Shown: positions 16,366 to 24,345 of the stretch, piece after piece
Layout of the letters: the number at the start of each line of letters is the position of its first letter
How positions within the stretch are numbered: position 1 is the first letter of the stretch
From: Bhargavaea changchunensis
GTDB taxonomy: Bacteria > Bacillota > Bacilli > Bacillales_A > Planococcaceae
Reading direction: 5' to 3'
Length of the DNA: 52,384 nt
NCBI RefSeq assembly: GCF_042665595.1
Contig: NZ_JBHTCT010000029.1
Location: 1 to 52,384 of the forward strand
The notes under the pieces: generated by a model
The model's database searches: none
Told to the model about the DNA's origin: nothing
The model's input: only the letters and a program-made list of their open reading frames with translations
Made by a program: the position numbers and the translations under genes

Positions 16366-17088
16366 TTGAAAAAAGGACGCATCAACGAACTGACATTAGT
16401 AAGCGAAGCGCTCGGCGAAGAGATGGAGGTGCTTGTCTATCTTCCCGAGAACTACTCGGATCTTTACAAACACTCGGTGCTGATCGCATCGGACGGGAAA
16501 GACTATTTCCAATACGGCCGGATGACTAGGCTTCTTGAAAAGCTTTACGAAGAGGATGCGATCGAGAGGCTGATCGTCGTCGGCGTTCCCTATAAGAGCG
16601 TCAGCGAGCGGAGAAGGATGTATCATCCGGACGGCGACAGGAACAGCGACTACATCCGGTTTATCGCCCATGAACTCGTGCCGTTCATTGACGCCGAGTT
16701 CCCGACCTACCAGATGGGTGCAGGGCGGGGTCTGATCGGCGATTCTCTCGCGGCCACCGTTTCACTGATGACAGCCTGCAAGTACCCGAACAGCTTCGGA
16801 AAGGTCGTCTGCCACTCTCCATACGTGGATGAGCAGGTCATGGCGGCTGTCGAAAATGTATCAGACCCCGCAACCTTCGACATCTATCAGGTCATTGGTA
16901 CCGGCGAGACGGAAGTTCCCACAACAACCGGTGAGATTGATGATTTCCTGAATCCTAACCGCAAATTAAGGAACTTAATCGAGAAAAAAGGGTTTTCGTC
17001 ATTCTATGAAGAATTTGATGGCAAGCACACCTGGAAGTTCTGGCAGCGCGATCTTGAACGCGCCATCCGGTTTGCTTTCGGAAAGTGA
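16366..17088 (+). CDS. yjcH: Esterase-family alpha/beta hydrolase, YjcH
   Basis: This 240-residue protein belongs to the esterase-D/enterobactin-esterase-like family and matches B. subtilis YjcH by both sequence character and neighbours. The nucleophile elbow is LIGDSLAAT (about residues 123-131) and a late GKHTWKFW (near residue 220) supplies the catalytic His. Translation starts at TTG, seven bases after GGAGG; no ATG alternative exists nearby. It heads the yjcH-yjcG-yjcF cluster, with 63 bases before yjcG. No signal peptide is present, so it is cytosolic; the substrate is unknown. Confidence 0.88.
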   Translation: MKKGRINELTLVSEALGEEMEVLVYLPENYSDLYKHSVLIASDGKDYFQYGRMTRLLEKLYEEDAIERLIVVGVPYKSVSERRRMYHPDGDRNSDYIRFIAHELVPFIDAEFPTYQMGAGRGLIGDSLAATVSLMTACKYPNSFGKVVCHSPYVDEQVMAAVENVSDPATFDIYQVIGTGETEVPTTTGEIDDFLNPNRKLRNLIEKKGFSSFYEEFDGKHTWKFWQRDLERAIRFAFGK

Positions 17089-17151
17089 AGATTAACCAAT
17101 CGGCGAACTTTCTGATATCCTTAAGGGAGAACATATAAAGGAGGTCTTCGC

Positions 17152-17667
17152 ATGAAATACGGAATCGTTGCATTCCCTTCGAAAGAATTGCAGGACAGAG
17201 CCAACACATATCGCAAGCGCTATGATGCACACTACGCCCTGATCCCGCCCCATATGACAGTCCTGGGACCTTTCACGCTTGAAGGGAAAGAGATGAAGGA
17301 GGCGGCCGCCGAATTGCTGGAGGTCGCAGCCAAACAAAAACCATTCGAGCTGAAAGTGATGAGAGCCAGCACGTTCGCTCCGATTACGAATGCAATCTAT
17401 CTCAAGATCGAGCCGAATGATGAAATTCTCGGACTCCGCGAGGCCCTCAGTCTTGATTTCATCAAGAACATTGAAGACCATCAGTACGTGCCCCACATCA
17501 CAATTGCCCAGAAAATGTCCGACGGCGAGCACGACGACATTATCGGGCAGGTCAAGATGGATAACTTCGAGCATACGGAAACGATCGACCGGGTCCATCT
17601 CCTCTATCAGCTCGAGGACGGTCCATGGACTGTGTATGAAACCTTTACACTGTCGGGAGATGAGTGA
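17152..17667 (+). CDS. yjcG: 2H phosphoesterase / 2'-5' RNA ligase family protein, YjcG
   Basis: The two HxTx motifs that define the 2H phosphoesterase superfamily are both present: H34-M-T36 (PPHMTVLGPF) and H115-I-T117 (VPHITIAQ). These enzymes act on 2',3'-cyclic or 2'-5' phosphodiester bonds; the physiological substrate of YjcG is not established. The length (171 residues) equals that of the B. subtilis protein. GGAGG precedes ATG by 8 bases. yjcF follows after 3 bases, so expression is probably coupled. Confidence 0.93.
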   Translation: MKYGIVAFPSKELQDRANTYRKRYDAHYALIPPHMTVLGPFTLEGKEMKEAAAELLEVAAKQKPFELKVMRASTFAPITNAIYLKIEPNDEILGLREALSLDFIKNIEDHQYVPHITIAQKMSDGEHDDIIGQVKMDNFEHTETIDRVHLLYQLEDGPWTVYETFTLSGDE

Positions 17668-17670
17668 TCG

Positions 17671-18099
17671 ATGGTCAGCCTGAAGCTCGCTTCGACTGAA
17701 ACGGAACGTGAGGATGCTTTCACCGTCCGCAAAGCGGTCTTTGTTGAGGAGCAGGGCGTGCCGATCCATATCGAGCTTGATGACTTGGATCAGGAAGCTG
17801 TTCACTTTATCGCCTACGACGGAGAGCAGCCGATAGCCGCCGGTAGGATCCGGGACATCGGCGACGGTGTCGGCAAAGTCGAGCGGGTCTGCGTCCTCCC
17901 CGAATATCGCGGCCGGCGTCTCGGCCAGCAGATGATGGTCATGCTGGAGGAGCATGCACGTAAAGTCGGCCTCAGCAAAATCCGGCTCAACGCACAAAAC
18001 CATGCCGTCCCGTTCTATGAGAAAATCGGCTACTCCGTGACTTCTCCGGAATTTATGGACGCCGGCATCCCTCACCGCGTGATGGAAAAACCGATTTAA
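17671..18099 (+). CDS. yjcF: GNAT-family N-acetyltransferase, YjcF
   Basis: A single GNAT domain fills the 142 residues. Acetyl-CoA binding is marked by VERVCVLPEYRGRRLGQQMM (about 69-88), with R/Q-x-x-G-x-G/A replaced by RGRRLG, and a C-terminal NHAVPFYEKIGY block. The N-terminus (AFTVRKAVFVEEQGVP) is typical of the ElaA/YjcF subgroup, whose acceptor is unknown. The ribosome-binding site GGGAGA lies within the end of yjcG. It is the last gene of the cluster and is followed by a terminator. Confidence 0.92.
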   Translation: MVSLKLASTETEREDAFTVRKAVFVEEQGVPIHIELDDLDQEAVHFIAYDGEQPIAAGRIRDIGDGVGKVERVCVLPEYRGRRLGQQMMVMLEEHARKVGLSKIRLNAQNHAVPFYEKIGYSVTSPEFMDAGIPHRVMEKPI

Positions 18100-18106
18100 A
18101 AAGAAA

Positions 18107-18139
18107 GATCCGCGCAGACGTTTTCGTCTGACGCGGATT
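18107..18139. terminator. Convergent terminator between yjcF and spoVIF
   Basis: GATCCGCGCAGACG against CGTCTGACGCGGATT with a TTTT loop (one mismatch) is followed by T6 on the plus strand and by CTTTCTTTTT on the minus strand. Confidence 0.85.
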
Positions 18140-18153
18140 TTTTCATTTTCGGC

Positions 18154-18411
18154 TCAGCCGTTTTTATCGATCATCCGTTGGATATCCCCGACGTTCAGGG
18201 AATTGCCATTTTTCAGGATGGATTCTGCAATCTGATCTTCAAGTTGCTTCGATACGTCTTTTTTCGCGAGCTTTCCAACTTTCCGGATGATCTTTCTGAC
18301 TTGTCGCTCATCCTGGAAATTGGCATGCTGGATGGCATTTGCCAGTGCAAATAATTCATCCATCGAGACGCCGGTCTTGTTCTCGATTTTCTTGAAAAGC
18401 GACTCGTTCAT
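18154..18411 (-). CDS. spoVIF: Stage VI sporulation protein F
   Basis: The 85-residue helical protein (begins MNESLFKKIENKTGVSMDEL) matches SpoVIF (formerly YjcC), a mother-cell factor needed for proper coat assembly and spore resistance in B. subtilis. It contains the QDERQVRKIIRKVGKLA stretch typical of the family and has no membrane segment. AAGGAGG lies 7 bases before ATG and overlaps the end of yjcZ (12-base gap), so both are probably co-transcribed. The yjcF-yjcH neighbourhood also holds in B. subtilis. Confidence 0.92.
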   Translation of the reverse strand: MNESLFKKIENKTGVSMDELFALANAIQHANFQDERQVRKIIRKVGKLAKKDVSKQLEDQIAESILKNGNSLNVGDIQRMIDKNG

Positions 18412-18423
18412 CCCGTCTCCTCC

Positions 18424-18588
18424 TTAGCAGTTATAGCTCTTGCCGACGATAATCAGCAGGATGAACAGGATGACGATCAGCACGAACATCGAACCGCCAT
18501 TGGACTTACCGCCGTAGCCACCGCCACCGTAACCGCAGCCCCAGCCACCGCCGAAGCCGCCGCCGCCGTAATTGTTGTAACCGAACAT
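18424..18588 (-). CDS. yjcZ: YjcZ-family small sporulation protein
   Basis: The 54-residue product has a Gly/Tyr/Asn-rich N-terminus (MFGYNNYGGGGFGGGWG) and a single C-terminal hydrophobic helix (FVLIVILFILLIIVG) ending near a Cys, the classic YjcZ layout. Such small tail-anchored proteins are made during sporulation and their role is unknown. ATG at 18588 is chosen because AAAGGGGGG lies 6 bases upstream. A sigma-K-like -10 lies 27-35 bases before it. It is transcribed ahead of spoVIF. Confidence 0.88.
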   Translation of the reverse strand: MFGYNNYGGGGFGGGWGCGYGGGGYGGKSNGGSMFVLIVILFILLIIVGKSYNC

Positions 18589-18614
18589 TGCACTCCCCCC
18601 TTTCCTGTTCCTTG

Positions 18615-18623
18615 TAAGGTATG
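18615..18623 (-). promoter_or_regulatory. Sigma-K-like -10 upstream of yjcZ-spoVIF
   Basis: Minus-strand CATACCTTA fits the sigma-K -10 CATANNNTA in full, about 30 bases before the yjcZ start. AC dinucleotides lie at about the right distance upstream, but the stretch is repetitive (CACACCCC), so the -35 is not diagnostic. Confidence 0.45.
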
Positions 18624-18680
18624 GCGGTGGTGGGGTGTGTGAAAGGGCGATTGCCCGGTCATCCATTTATACCGAAAATG

Positions 18681-18705
18681 CCCCGCTGCCTTTGTCGGCA
18701 GCAGG
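18681..18705 (-). terminator. spoVA operon terminator
   Basis: CCCTGCTGCC / GGCAGCGGGG on the minus strand with a 6-base loop, a few bases past the spoVAE stop, followed by CATTTTCGG. Confidence 0.7.
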
Positions 18706-18712
18706 GTTTGGG

Positions 18713-19075
18713 TTATGGCCGTCCTTTGGAACGGAACAAAAGTGAAGCGATAAAGCCGAACAGGATGGCGGCACTGATGCCCGAGCTCGTCACTTCGAAC
18801 ATACCGGTGATGACACCGACAATACCATGCTTTTCTGCTTCCTGGAGCGCGCCGTGCGTCAGCGAGTTTCCGAAAGAAGTGATTGGAATGGTCGCACCGG
18901 CTCCCGCGAAATCAATGAGAGGCTCATAAAGCCCGAATCCGTCGAGGACTGCGCCAGAGACAACAAGCAGGCAAAGCGTATGGCCGGGGGACAGCTTGGC
19001 AACATCAAACAGCAGCTGCCCGATGACACAGATGAGTCCGCCGACGACAAATGCAATCAAAAAAGAAGCCGTCAT
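18713..19075 (-). CDS. spoVAE: Stage V sporulation protein AE (SpoVAEb)
   Basis: This 120-residue protein has about four hydrophobic helices and the SpoVAC/SpoVAE signature FAGAGATIPITSFGNSL. SpoVA proteins form the inner-membrane channel that moves calcium-dipicolinate into the forespore and out during germination. The chosen start (MTASFLIAFVVGG, 19075) overlaps the spoVAD stop by ATGA, a typical coupled arrangement. It resembles spoVAC, two genes upstream, in its G-A-G-x-x-x-P-I/V-T-x-F-G-N core. It is the last gene of the operon; spoVAA, spoVAB and spoVAF are not adjacent. Confidence 0.95.
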   Translation of the reverse strand: MTASFLIAFVVGGLICVIGQLLFDVAKLSPGHTLCLLVVSGAVLDGFGLYEPLIDFAGAGATIPITSFGNSLTHGALQEAEKHGIVGVITGMFEVTSSGISAAILFGFIASLLFRSKGRP

Positions 19076-20094
19076 CCGTTCTCCCCCTCTCCCATCACCA
19101 GCTCGACAGCATGACAGGTGCAAGGGATGCTTTCCCCCTGCTGGAAGGAAAGCGGGGACAGAAGAGCACCCGTCGCCATCAGCAGCGCGCGCTTATATTC
19201 CCCGTCCATTATCCGGTTGTACACATCTGAAAAATAGATCGCAGCGGAACAACCCGCTCCGCTTGCACCGGAGAAGAAAGCAGGATCCCCTCCGTAGTAC
19301 TCTTTTCCGGCATCCCTCCAGCGTTCACCTTCCACTGTATATCCCGCTTCTGTTGCCATTTTCCTGAAAAGCTCGGTACCGATGGCCCCAAGGTCGCCGG
19401 TGATGATGACATCATAATCCTCAGGCTCCCTGCCGGCCGCTTCCAGATGTCTCCTGAATGTGTCGAACGCGGCAGGAGCCATGGCCGCACCCATATTCAG
19501 CGGGTCGGTCAGGCCATAGTCGACGACCCGTCCGACAGTGGCCTGAACGATCGACGGATAGCCAGGCTCGTGAGGGGTGATGGCTGCGATTCCTGCAGCT
19601 GTCACCGTCCACTGGGCGTTCTGAGGCTTCTGGAAACCGTACTCGACCGGATACCTGAACTGACGCTCAATCGCACTGTGATGGCTTGCCGCTCCCGCCA
19701 GCACGAGTGAAGCAGCTCCCGCTTCCGTGAGCAGAGCAGCATAGGAAAGAGCTGATGTTGAGGTAGCACATGCCGAAAACAGCCCCACATAGGGCAGGCC
19801 TGTCGAGGCGGCCGCGAAATTGGAAGGAGTCATCTCATTTACCAGATCCCCGCACACCAGATAATCTGCATCACTGATCGTCTTCCCTGCTTTGTTCAGT
19901 GCAAGGTCGCATACATCTTCGATAAGCTGCCGGTGTGCCTGCTCATTGGTTTTCTGGCCGCACAGGTCTGAGTCATACAGGCGATCGAACTGATGACTGA
20001 ACGGGCTTTTCTTCTTTTCAGTTGGACCTGCTGCCACTGCAGCCGCACGGATGGTCGGTCTGCTTCCAAAATGGATAACACCTCTCGCTACCAT
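19072..20094 (-). CDS. spoVAD: Stage V sporulation protein AD
   Basis: SpoVAD is the soluble, DPA-binding subunit of the SpoVA channel and has a degenerate thiolase fold. Characteristic stretches include the thiolase-like GLFSACATSTSALSYAALL (about residues 105-123) and the C-terminal FQQGESIPCTCHAVEL. The 340-residue length is normal. Its ATG lies inside the last codons of spoVAC (7-base overlap). It acts on the outer face of the spore inner membrane with SpoVAC and SpoVAE. Confidence 0.96.
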   Translation of the reverse strand: MVARGVIHFGSRPTIRAAAVAAGPTEKKKSPFSHQFDRLYDSDLCGQKTNEQAHRQLIEDVCDLALNKAGKTISDADYLVCGDLVNEMTPSNFAAASTGLPYVGLFSACATSTSALSYAALLTEAGAASLVLAGAASHHSAIERQFRYPVEYGFQKPQNAQWTVTAAGIAAITPHEPGYPSIVQATVGRVVDYGLTDPLNMGAAMAPAAFDTFRRHLEAAGREPEDYDVIITGDLGAIGTELFRKMATEAGYTVEGERWRDAGKEYYGGDPAFFSGASGAGCSAAIYFSDVYNRIMDGEYKRALLMATGALLSPLSFQQGESIPCTCHAVELVMGEGENG

Positions 20095-20543
20095 CCGACC
20101 ACCCCGAACTTCACCAGAATCGTCTTGATCAGAGCCACGACAAATGCGGAAAAGACACCGAACACGATGACCGAACCGGCCAGCTTGAACATGTTACCGC
20201 CGACTCCCAGTACGTACCCCTCCGTGCGGTGTTCGATTGCTGCCGAAATCATGGCATTCCCGAATCCGGTCACCGGCACGGCGGAACCCGCGCCGCCGAA
20301 CTGGGCGATCCGCTTATATTTTCCGAATCCAGTCAGCAGCATGGCGATGAAAATCATCGTGGCCACCGTAGGATTGCCTGCGGTGCGTTCCGTGAAGTCA
20401 AAGAAATACATATAGAAATACATGATTGCCTGTCCGATGACACAGATGAATCCGCCTGTAACGAATGCCTTCAGCAGATTCAGGCCAAGCGGCGCCTTAG
20501 GCGTGATCTGCTGCTCCAGCTGTGAATATGCCTGTCGGTCCAT
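20088..20543 (-). CDS. spoVAC: Stage V sporulation protein AC
   Basis: The 151-residue integral membrane protein has the family core FGGAGSAVPVTGFGNAM and about four helices. In B. subtilis SpoVAC is a mechanosensitive pore-forming subunit of the DPA channel. Its ATG shares one base with the stop of the upstream lipoprotein gene (TGATG), so translation is coupled. It is followed directly by spoVAD. Confidence 0.96.
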   Translation of the reverse strand: MDRQAYSQLEQQITPKAPLGLNLLKAFVTGGFICVIGQAIMYFYMYFFDFTERTAGNPTVATMIFIAMLLTGFGKYKRIAQFGGAGSAVPVTGFGNAMISAAIEHRTEGYVLGVGGNMFKLAGSVIVFGVFSAFVVALIKTILVKFGVVGW

Positions 20544-20944
20544 CAGGTTTCTTCCTTCGAGAGAGATTTAATCGTTTCCACTTTTTTATGCAACTTGTCT
20601 TCCTCCTCGAGCTCGTCCAGCTTATCTGTTTCCCAAAAAATCTTCAGATCAGCCGACAAGGTGACAGTCTCTTCCGGGAACGCCTTTTCCATTTCTTTGG
20701 TGAGCTCTTCTTCAATCTTGGTCTTGGAAAACCGGCTAAGCGGTTTAACCTGTATGCCGACCAAAAGATCTTCCTCCACGAAAACGGCGACGGCTGAGAC
20801 GATCCTGCCGTCCTCTTCTTTGAGCACTTCCTCCACCTTTTGATTTTCTTCGGGTTCTCCGCCCGAAACGCGGATCTCTCCGGCACCGGCACCGCAGCCC
20901 GCAAGCAGCAGGCTGGCCCCAGCTATTGCAATCATCCGCTTCAA
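20543..20944 (-). CDS. Sporulation lipoprotein, YhcN/YlaJ-like
   Basis: The product (133 residues) starts at TTG with GGGAGG 7 bases upstream; an ATG farther up overlaps that site and is unlikely. It has a lipoprotein signal ending LLLAGC (Cys near residue 16) and an acidic domain (AVAVFVEEDLLVGIQVKPL, then a charged helix EEELTKEMEKAF) that fits the YhcN/YlaJ spore lipoproteins. A lipoprotein of this family is also found in front of spoVAC in the mobile spoVA operon of the B. cereus group. It leads the operon behind a sigma-G-like promoter and is coupled to spoVAC. It is probably in the spore inner membrane. Confidence 0.8.
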   Translation of the reverse strand: MKRMIAIAGASLLLAGCGAGAGEIRVSGGEPEENQKVEEVLKEEDGRIVSAVAVFVEEDLLVGIQVKPLSRFSKTKIEEELTKEMEKAFPEETVTLSADLKIFWETDKLDELEEEDKLHKKVETIKSLSKEET

Positions 20945-20968
20945 GGCGCCACCTCCCATTTTCCATTC

Positions 20969-20998
20969 AGTATGTCCGCCACTGCTAATGCCTATGCA
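20969..20998 (-). promoter_or_regulatory. Sigma-G-like promoter of the lipoprotein-spoVA operon
   Basis: Minus-strand TGCATA (20998-20993), an 18-base spacer and CATACT (20974-20969) match forespore sigma-G promoters, and SpoVA genes are known sigma-G targets. It lies 25-54 bases before the TTG start. Confidence 0.75.
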
Positions 20999-21034
20999 AT
21001 CTGTGCGTTCGCCCGGTCGTCAGTCTGGGTGGCG

Positions 21035-21043
21035 CATATGGTA
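21035..21043 (+). promoter_or_regulatory. Sigma-K-like -10 upstream of cotZ
   Basis: CATATGGTA fits CATANNNTA and lies about 33 bases before the cotZ start, as expected for a late mother-cell coat gene. No clear AC -35 is seen at 16-17 bases upstream, so the call is tentative. Confidence 0.45.
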
Positions 21044-21075
21044 GACAGAGACCAACAGGGAGGAGGTGTTCAGAA

Positions 21076-21525
21076 ATGAGCTGTTGCGGAAAGAAAGATT
21101 TTGATTCCTCTTCCTTCGATCATTGCCTCTGCGACGTGGTTAAAGCCGTGAAGCACATCCAGGACGCCGGTACGGATGATATGTGCGACGACTGCCCGAC
21201 CAGCTGTTTCACTAAGCCGCTCGGTGGTCTCGGCAGCCCGACTGCTTTCAATACCCGGGTCATCAATCTGCTGACAAAGACCGGAGATGCATTCAAGGTC
21301 CACAAGCCAATGTGTGACAAGGATGCTCCTTCATCGTACCCACCATCTTTCACATGCTTCCGGATTGAGAAGATCATCGGAGACTGCTGCGTGATGCTTC
21401 GCGCGGTCTTTAAAGACGGCTATACCTGGAAAGCGACTGATCTTTGCGTCACTGTCGATATCCGCTGCTTCTGCGGAATCATCTGCGTCGCCGATGTCTT
21501 CGTTGACTTGTGCCCGTACGACTGA
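21076..21525 (+). CDS. cotZ: CotY/CotZ-family spore coat protein
   Basis: The 149-residue protein is cysteine-rich (about 15 Cys) and begins MSCCGKKDFDSSSFDHCLCDVV. It keeps the CotZ/CotY/ExsY signature of paired cysteines (CDDCPTSCF, MCDKDAP, IRCFCGIICVADVFVDLC). Such proteins self-assemble into disulfide-linked crusts of the outermost spore layer. GGAGG lies 8 bases before ATG. It is divergent from the spoVA operon and has its own terminator. A CotO-like gene lies downstream on the other strand; in B. subtilis cotO also sits next to cotZ. Confidence 0.95.
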   Translation: MSCCGKKDFDSSSFDHCLCDVVKAVKHIQDAGTDDMCDDCPTSCFTKPLGGLGSPTAFNTRVINLLTKTGDAFKVHKPMCDKDAPSSYPPSFTCFRIEKIIGDCCVMLRAVFKDGYTWKATDLCVTVDIRCFCGIICVADVFVDLCPYD

Positions 21526-21549
21526 CCGCCCGCCGCATGGAGTGTCCCG

Positions 21550-21577
21550 CCGTCCGGAATTGTCCGGACGGTTTTTT
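21550..21577 (+). terminator. cotZ terminator
   Basis: CCGTCCGG / CCGGACGG stem followed by six T, 25 bases after the stop. Confidence 0.9.
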
Positions 21578-21603
21578 ATTTGCCTTTAGATGTGAAGTCT
21601 AAA

Positions 21604-21633
21604 AAAAGCTGGCGGATGTCGATCCGTCAGCTT
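21604..21633 (-). terminator. Terminator of the CotO-like gene
   Basis: On the minus strand AAAGCTGACGGAT / ATCCGCCAGCTTT is followed by a T run (opposite 21601-21607). Confidence 0.85.
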
Positions 21634-21650
21634 TCAGGGTGTTCTATTAT

Positions 21651-22052
21651 TTAGGATCCATACGGAAACGGCTTGCCTTTCCACCAGATGGCCTCCAACT
21701 CGTCGACGGAGAGTTCCCGCTGCTGTTCATCCTCAATCTGTTCCTTTATGAAGAGTCTGCCGTCTTCAAGCTGCTCGATCTCGCCGATCACCTCGCTGCC
21801 GTCCTTGAGCCTGAACTGAATGGGACGGTAAACTTCACGCTGGAAGGGCCGCGACAAAAATCGAAGCTGTGTGAGCAGCCTGGCCGTCTCTTCGGGACGT
21901 TTAGGAAGTTCATAGACCGATGTGCTCTCTTCTTCCCCGTCAACCTCAACCTCTGCCTCAGCCACTGCCTCCCGGCTGTAGACCGGTTCTGAAACAAAAT
22001 AAGCAGGCGGCGCATCAACGAAAAGCAATGGTCCTCCGTCTCGCTCTGCCAT
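21651..22052 (-). CDS. Probable CotO-family spore coat protein
   Basis: The 133-residue product has a Pro/Glu-rich N-terminal half (VEVDGEEESTSVYELPKRPEE) and a compact C-terminal beta domain (PIQFRLKDGSEVIGEIEQL...ELEAIWWKGKPFPYGS). The short C-terminal domain and the position beside cotZ resemble CotO (YjbX), an outer-coat/crust morphogenetic protein. The start at 22052 (MAERDGGP) is preferred because AAAAAGG precedes it. The family call rests on context as much as on sequence. It could alternatively be an unrelated small protein. Confidence 0.6.
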   Translation of the reverse strand: MAERDGGPLLFVDAPPAYFVSEPVYSREAVAEAEVEVDGEEESTSVYELPKRPEETARLLTQLRFLSRPFQREVYRPIQFRLKDGSEVIGEIEQLEDGRLFIKEQIEDEQQRELSVDELEAIWWKGKPFPYGS

Positions 22053-22099
22053 GGGCTCACATCCTTTTTCCCCATCGTATGCCCAGTGGCGCACAATGG

Positions 22100-23473
22100 T
22101 CACAGTTGTGAAAGGAAGACCGTTGCAAGCCCCAGATAAATCAGGATACTGATGATATCGTTCAGCGTCGTAATAAACGGACCCGATGCGACGGCAGGAT
22201 CAATTTTCAGCCTGTGCATCAATAAAGGGATAAACGAACCGGCAAGCGTCGCCACAAAAATCGAACCGACAATCGCCACCCCGACCAGGAGCCCGAGAAC
22301 AAGTTCGTGCTTCCAGAAATAAATAAGACCCACGACGAAGATGCCACAGACCGTTCCGGTGATCAGACCGGTCCCGGCTTCCCGCATCAGCAATTTCATT
22401 TTGCTTTCTTCCTCGATATCGCCGGTCGCAATCCCCCTTACGGCTACAGCCAGGGCCTGTGTCCCGCTGTTTCCGGCCATTCCCGCAATAAGCGGGATAA
22501 AGACCGCAAGCAGCGCGACCTGGTCGAGGGTCTGTTCAAACCGGCCCATCAGATTCGCTGTCACCATTCCGAGAAAAGTCAGCAAAATCAGCCAGGGCAA
22601 GCGTTTTTTGGCCGCCGTAATCGGATTCCTGTCAAGAGTATCCATATCCGAGACACCCGCGAGTTTGGAGTAGTCATCTGAGGCCTCTTCCTCAAGAACA
22701 TCCATGATATCATCGACCGTGATGATTCCGAGAAGATGCTGCTGGAAATCCACTACCGGCATCGCCAGAAAATCATAATCCTTCATCGTCCGTGCGACTT
22801 CCTCCTGGTCGTCGCTGACCGAAACGCTGACGACGCGTTCGTTCATAATATCCGATATAATCGCATTTTCATCCGCAATGATCATATCCCGCAGTGAAAC
22901 GACTCCCGCCAGGCGGTTTTCATCATCCGTTACAAAAATATAATAGATCGTCTCCGCATCAGGTGCCGCATTCCGGAGAATGGTCATTGCAGATCGCACC
23001 GTCGAATTTTCAGGAATCGTGACGTATTCCGTCGTCATGATTGCGCCGGCCGTGTACTCTTCATAGTGCAATAGATCCTTGATCTCGCCTGCATCCTCGT
23101 CGTCCATGAGGGTCAGGTACGTCAGGACCTTCGACTTATCGAGTTCATTAAGCACGTCTACCGCATTGTCCGCATACATGCCTGCGAACATGTCTGCGGC
23201 GTATCGGGTGTCCATTTCACTCAGGTATTCATCAAACTCGTCATCCGCAATCTCGGATACTTCGAAAATCTCCGCCAGTTCTTTCGGTGACAGAAATTCA
23301 TACATTTTCCGGCGAAGCTCGGGCCCGGCTTTTTCATAGTATTTCGCCTGGTCGTACGGGTGGCCTGCGAGAAATTCTTTCCTGAATGCCTCGGGGTCCC
23401 CTTCCTCCAATAAACGGGTGACCAGATTTCCATCAATATAGGTCTCTTCTTGCTCATTCAGTGCTTCCGGCAT
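22100..23473 (-). CDS. mgtE: Magnesium transporter MgtE
   Basis: All MgtE parts are seen in order: an N-terminal superhelical domain (residues 1-130), two CBS domains (about 135-255, with YTAGAIMTTEYVTI and FLAMPVVDFQQHLLGIITVDDIMDVLEEE), a plug helix, and a C-terminal five-helix pore with PLIAGMAGNSGTQALAVAVRGIA. It is a homodimeric Mg2+ channel gated by cytosolic Mg2+ at the CBS and N domains. AAAGGAGG lies 7 bases before ATG. It is divergent from prpE, with 119 bases between. No magnesium riboswitch was evident upstream. Confidence 0.97.
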   Translation of the reverse strand: MPEALNEQEETYIDGNLVTRLLEEGDPEAFRKEFLAGHPYDQAKYYEKAGPELRRKMYEFLSPKELAEIFEVSEIADDEFDEYLSEMDTRYAADMFAGMYADNAVDVLNELDKSKVLTYLTLMDDEDAGEIKDLLHYEEYTAGAIMTTEYVTIPENSTVRSAMTILRNAAPDAETIYYIFVTDDENRLAGVVSLRDMIIADENAIISDIMNERVVSVSVSDDQEEVARTMKDYDFLAMPVVDFQQHLLGIITVDDIMDVLEEEASDDYSKLAGVSDMDTLDRNPITAAKKRLPWLILLTFLGMVTANLMGRFEQTLDQVALLAVFIPLIAGMAGNSGTQALAVAVRGIATGDIEEESKMKLLMREAGTGLITGTVCGIFVVGLIYFWKHELVLGLLVGVAIVGSIFVATLAGSFIPLLMHRLKIDPAVASGPFITTLNDIISILIYLGLATVFLSQL

Positions 23474-23592
23474 GCCGGGCCCTCCTTTCGATCAATCCAT
23501 CCGCAAATCTCCCGTGACTGTGTTGGAGAACGGCCGTCCGGGGTAGACTCAAGTTAAGGATAATGATTTTGAGTGCGGAATGGGGTGTCTTC

Positions 23593-24336
23593 TTGGTTAA
23601 GTTGGATATTTTCGGCGACCTTCACGGCTGTTATGATGAATTTCTGGAACTGTTCGGAAAACTGGGCTACCGCATCGAAAGCGGGCGTTGTGTCCATCCG
23701 GAAGGCCGGCTTCCCGCCTTTGTCGGCGACGCGACGGACCGTGGACCGAAATCAGTCGAAATGCTGAAATTCCTTTTTGGGCTGCAGGATGCCGGACAGC
23801 TAATTTATTCCCCGGGAAATCATTGCAACAAACTCTATCGTTACATGCTCGGCAACAATGTCCAAGAAAAGCACGGGCTTGAGACGACTGTAGCGGAGCT
23901 TGGCGCCCTCTCAGGCAAGGAGCGGGAGCATATCCGCAAGCGCTATATCCGCTTTTACGAATCGCTCCCGCTCTATCAGATGCTGGATGATGGAAAACTG
24001 ATCATCGCCCATGCAGGAATCCGCGAGGACCTGATCGGCAGGAAAGATGGCAGCCGCCTCCGCACATTTGTCCTTTACGGAGATATTACCGGCGAAACCC
24101 TGCCGGACGGCCGCCCTGTGAGGCGGGATTGGGCAAAGCAATACAAGGGGAAGCCCTTCATTGTGTACGGTCACACGCCCGTCGCCGAATGCCGGTTCGT
24201 CAACAACACTGTCAATATCGACACGGGGTGTGTGTTTGGCGGAAAACTGAGCGCACTCCGCTATCCCGAAAAAACGGTCGTGAGCGTACCGTCCCGGCAG
24301 CCGTTCCAGCCGGAGAAGTTCAGTGAATTCAGCTGA
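23593..24336 (+). CDS. prpE: Bis(5'-nucleosyl)-tetraphosphatase / protein phosphatase PrpE
   Basis: The calcineurin-like metallophosphatase motifs are all present: FGDLHGCYDE, GDATDRGPKS, PGNHCNKLYRYM, AHAGIR and VYGHTPV. B. subtilis PrpE hydrolyses Ap4A and has been reported as a phosphotyrosine phosphatase affecting germination. The start is uncertain. TTG at 23593 follows GGGGTG and fits the position at which B. subtilis PrpE begins; an upstream ATG at 23563 has AAGGAT too close to it (3 bases). The gene is convergent with yjbO, which ends 9 bases beyond it. Confidence 0.93.
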   Translation: MVKLDIFGDLHGCYDEFLELFGKLGYRIESGRCVHPEGRLPAFVGDATDRGPKSVEMLKFLFGLQDAGQLIYSPGNHCNKLYRYMLGNNVQEKHGLETTVAELGALSGKEREHIRKRYIRFYESLPLYQMLDDGKLIIAHAGIREDLIGRKDGSRLRTFVLYGDITGETLPDGRPVRRDWAKQYKGKPFIVYGHTPVAECRFVNNTVNIDTGCVFGGKLSALRYPEKTVVSVPSRQPFQPEKFSEFS

Positions 24337-24345
24337 CTTTCCATT

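Noticed and set aside
18477..18662. Ala/Val/Gly-rich frame overlapping yjcZ in another register
   Set aside because: It is a shifted reading of the glycine repeats in yjcZ; yjcZ has the ribosome-binding site and the known family layout.
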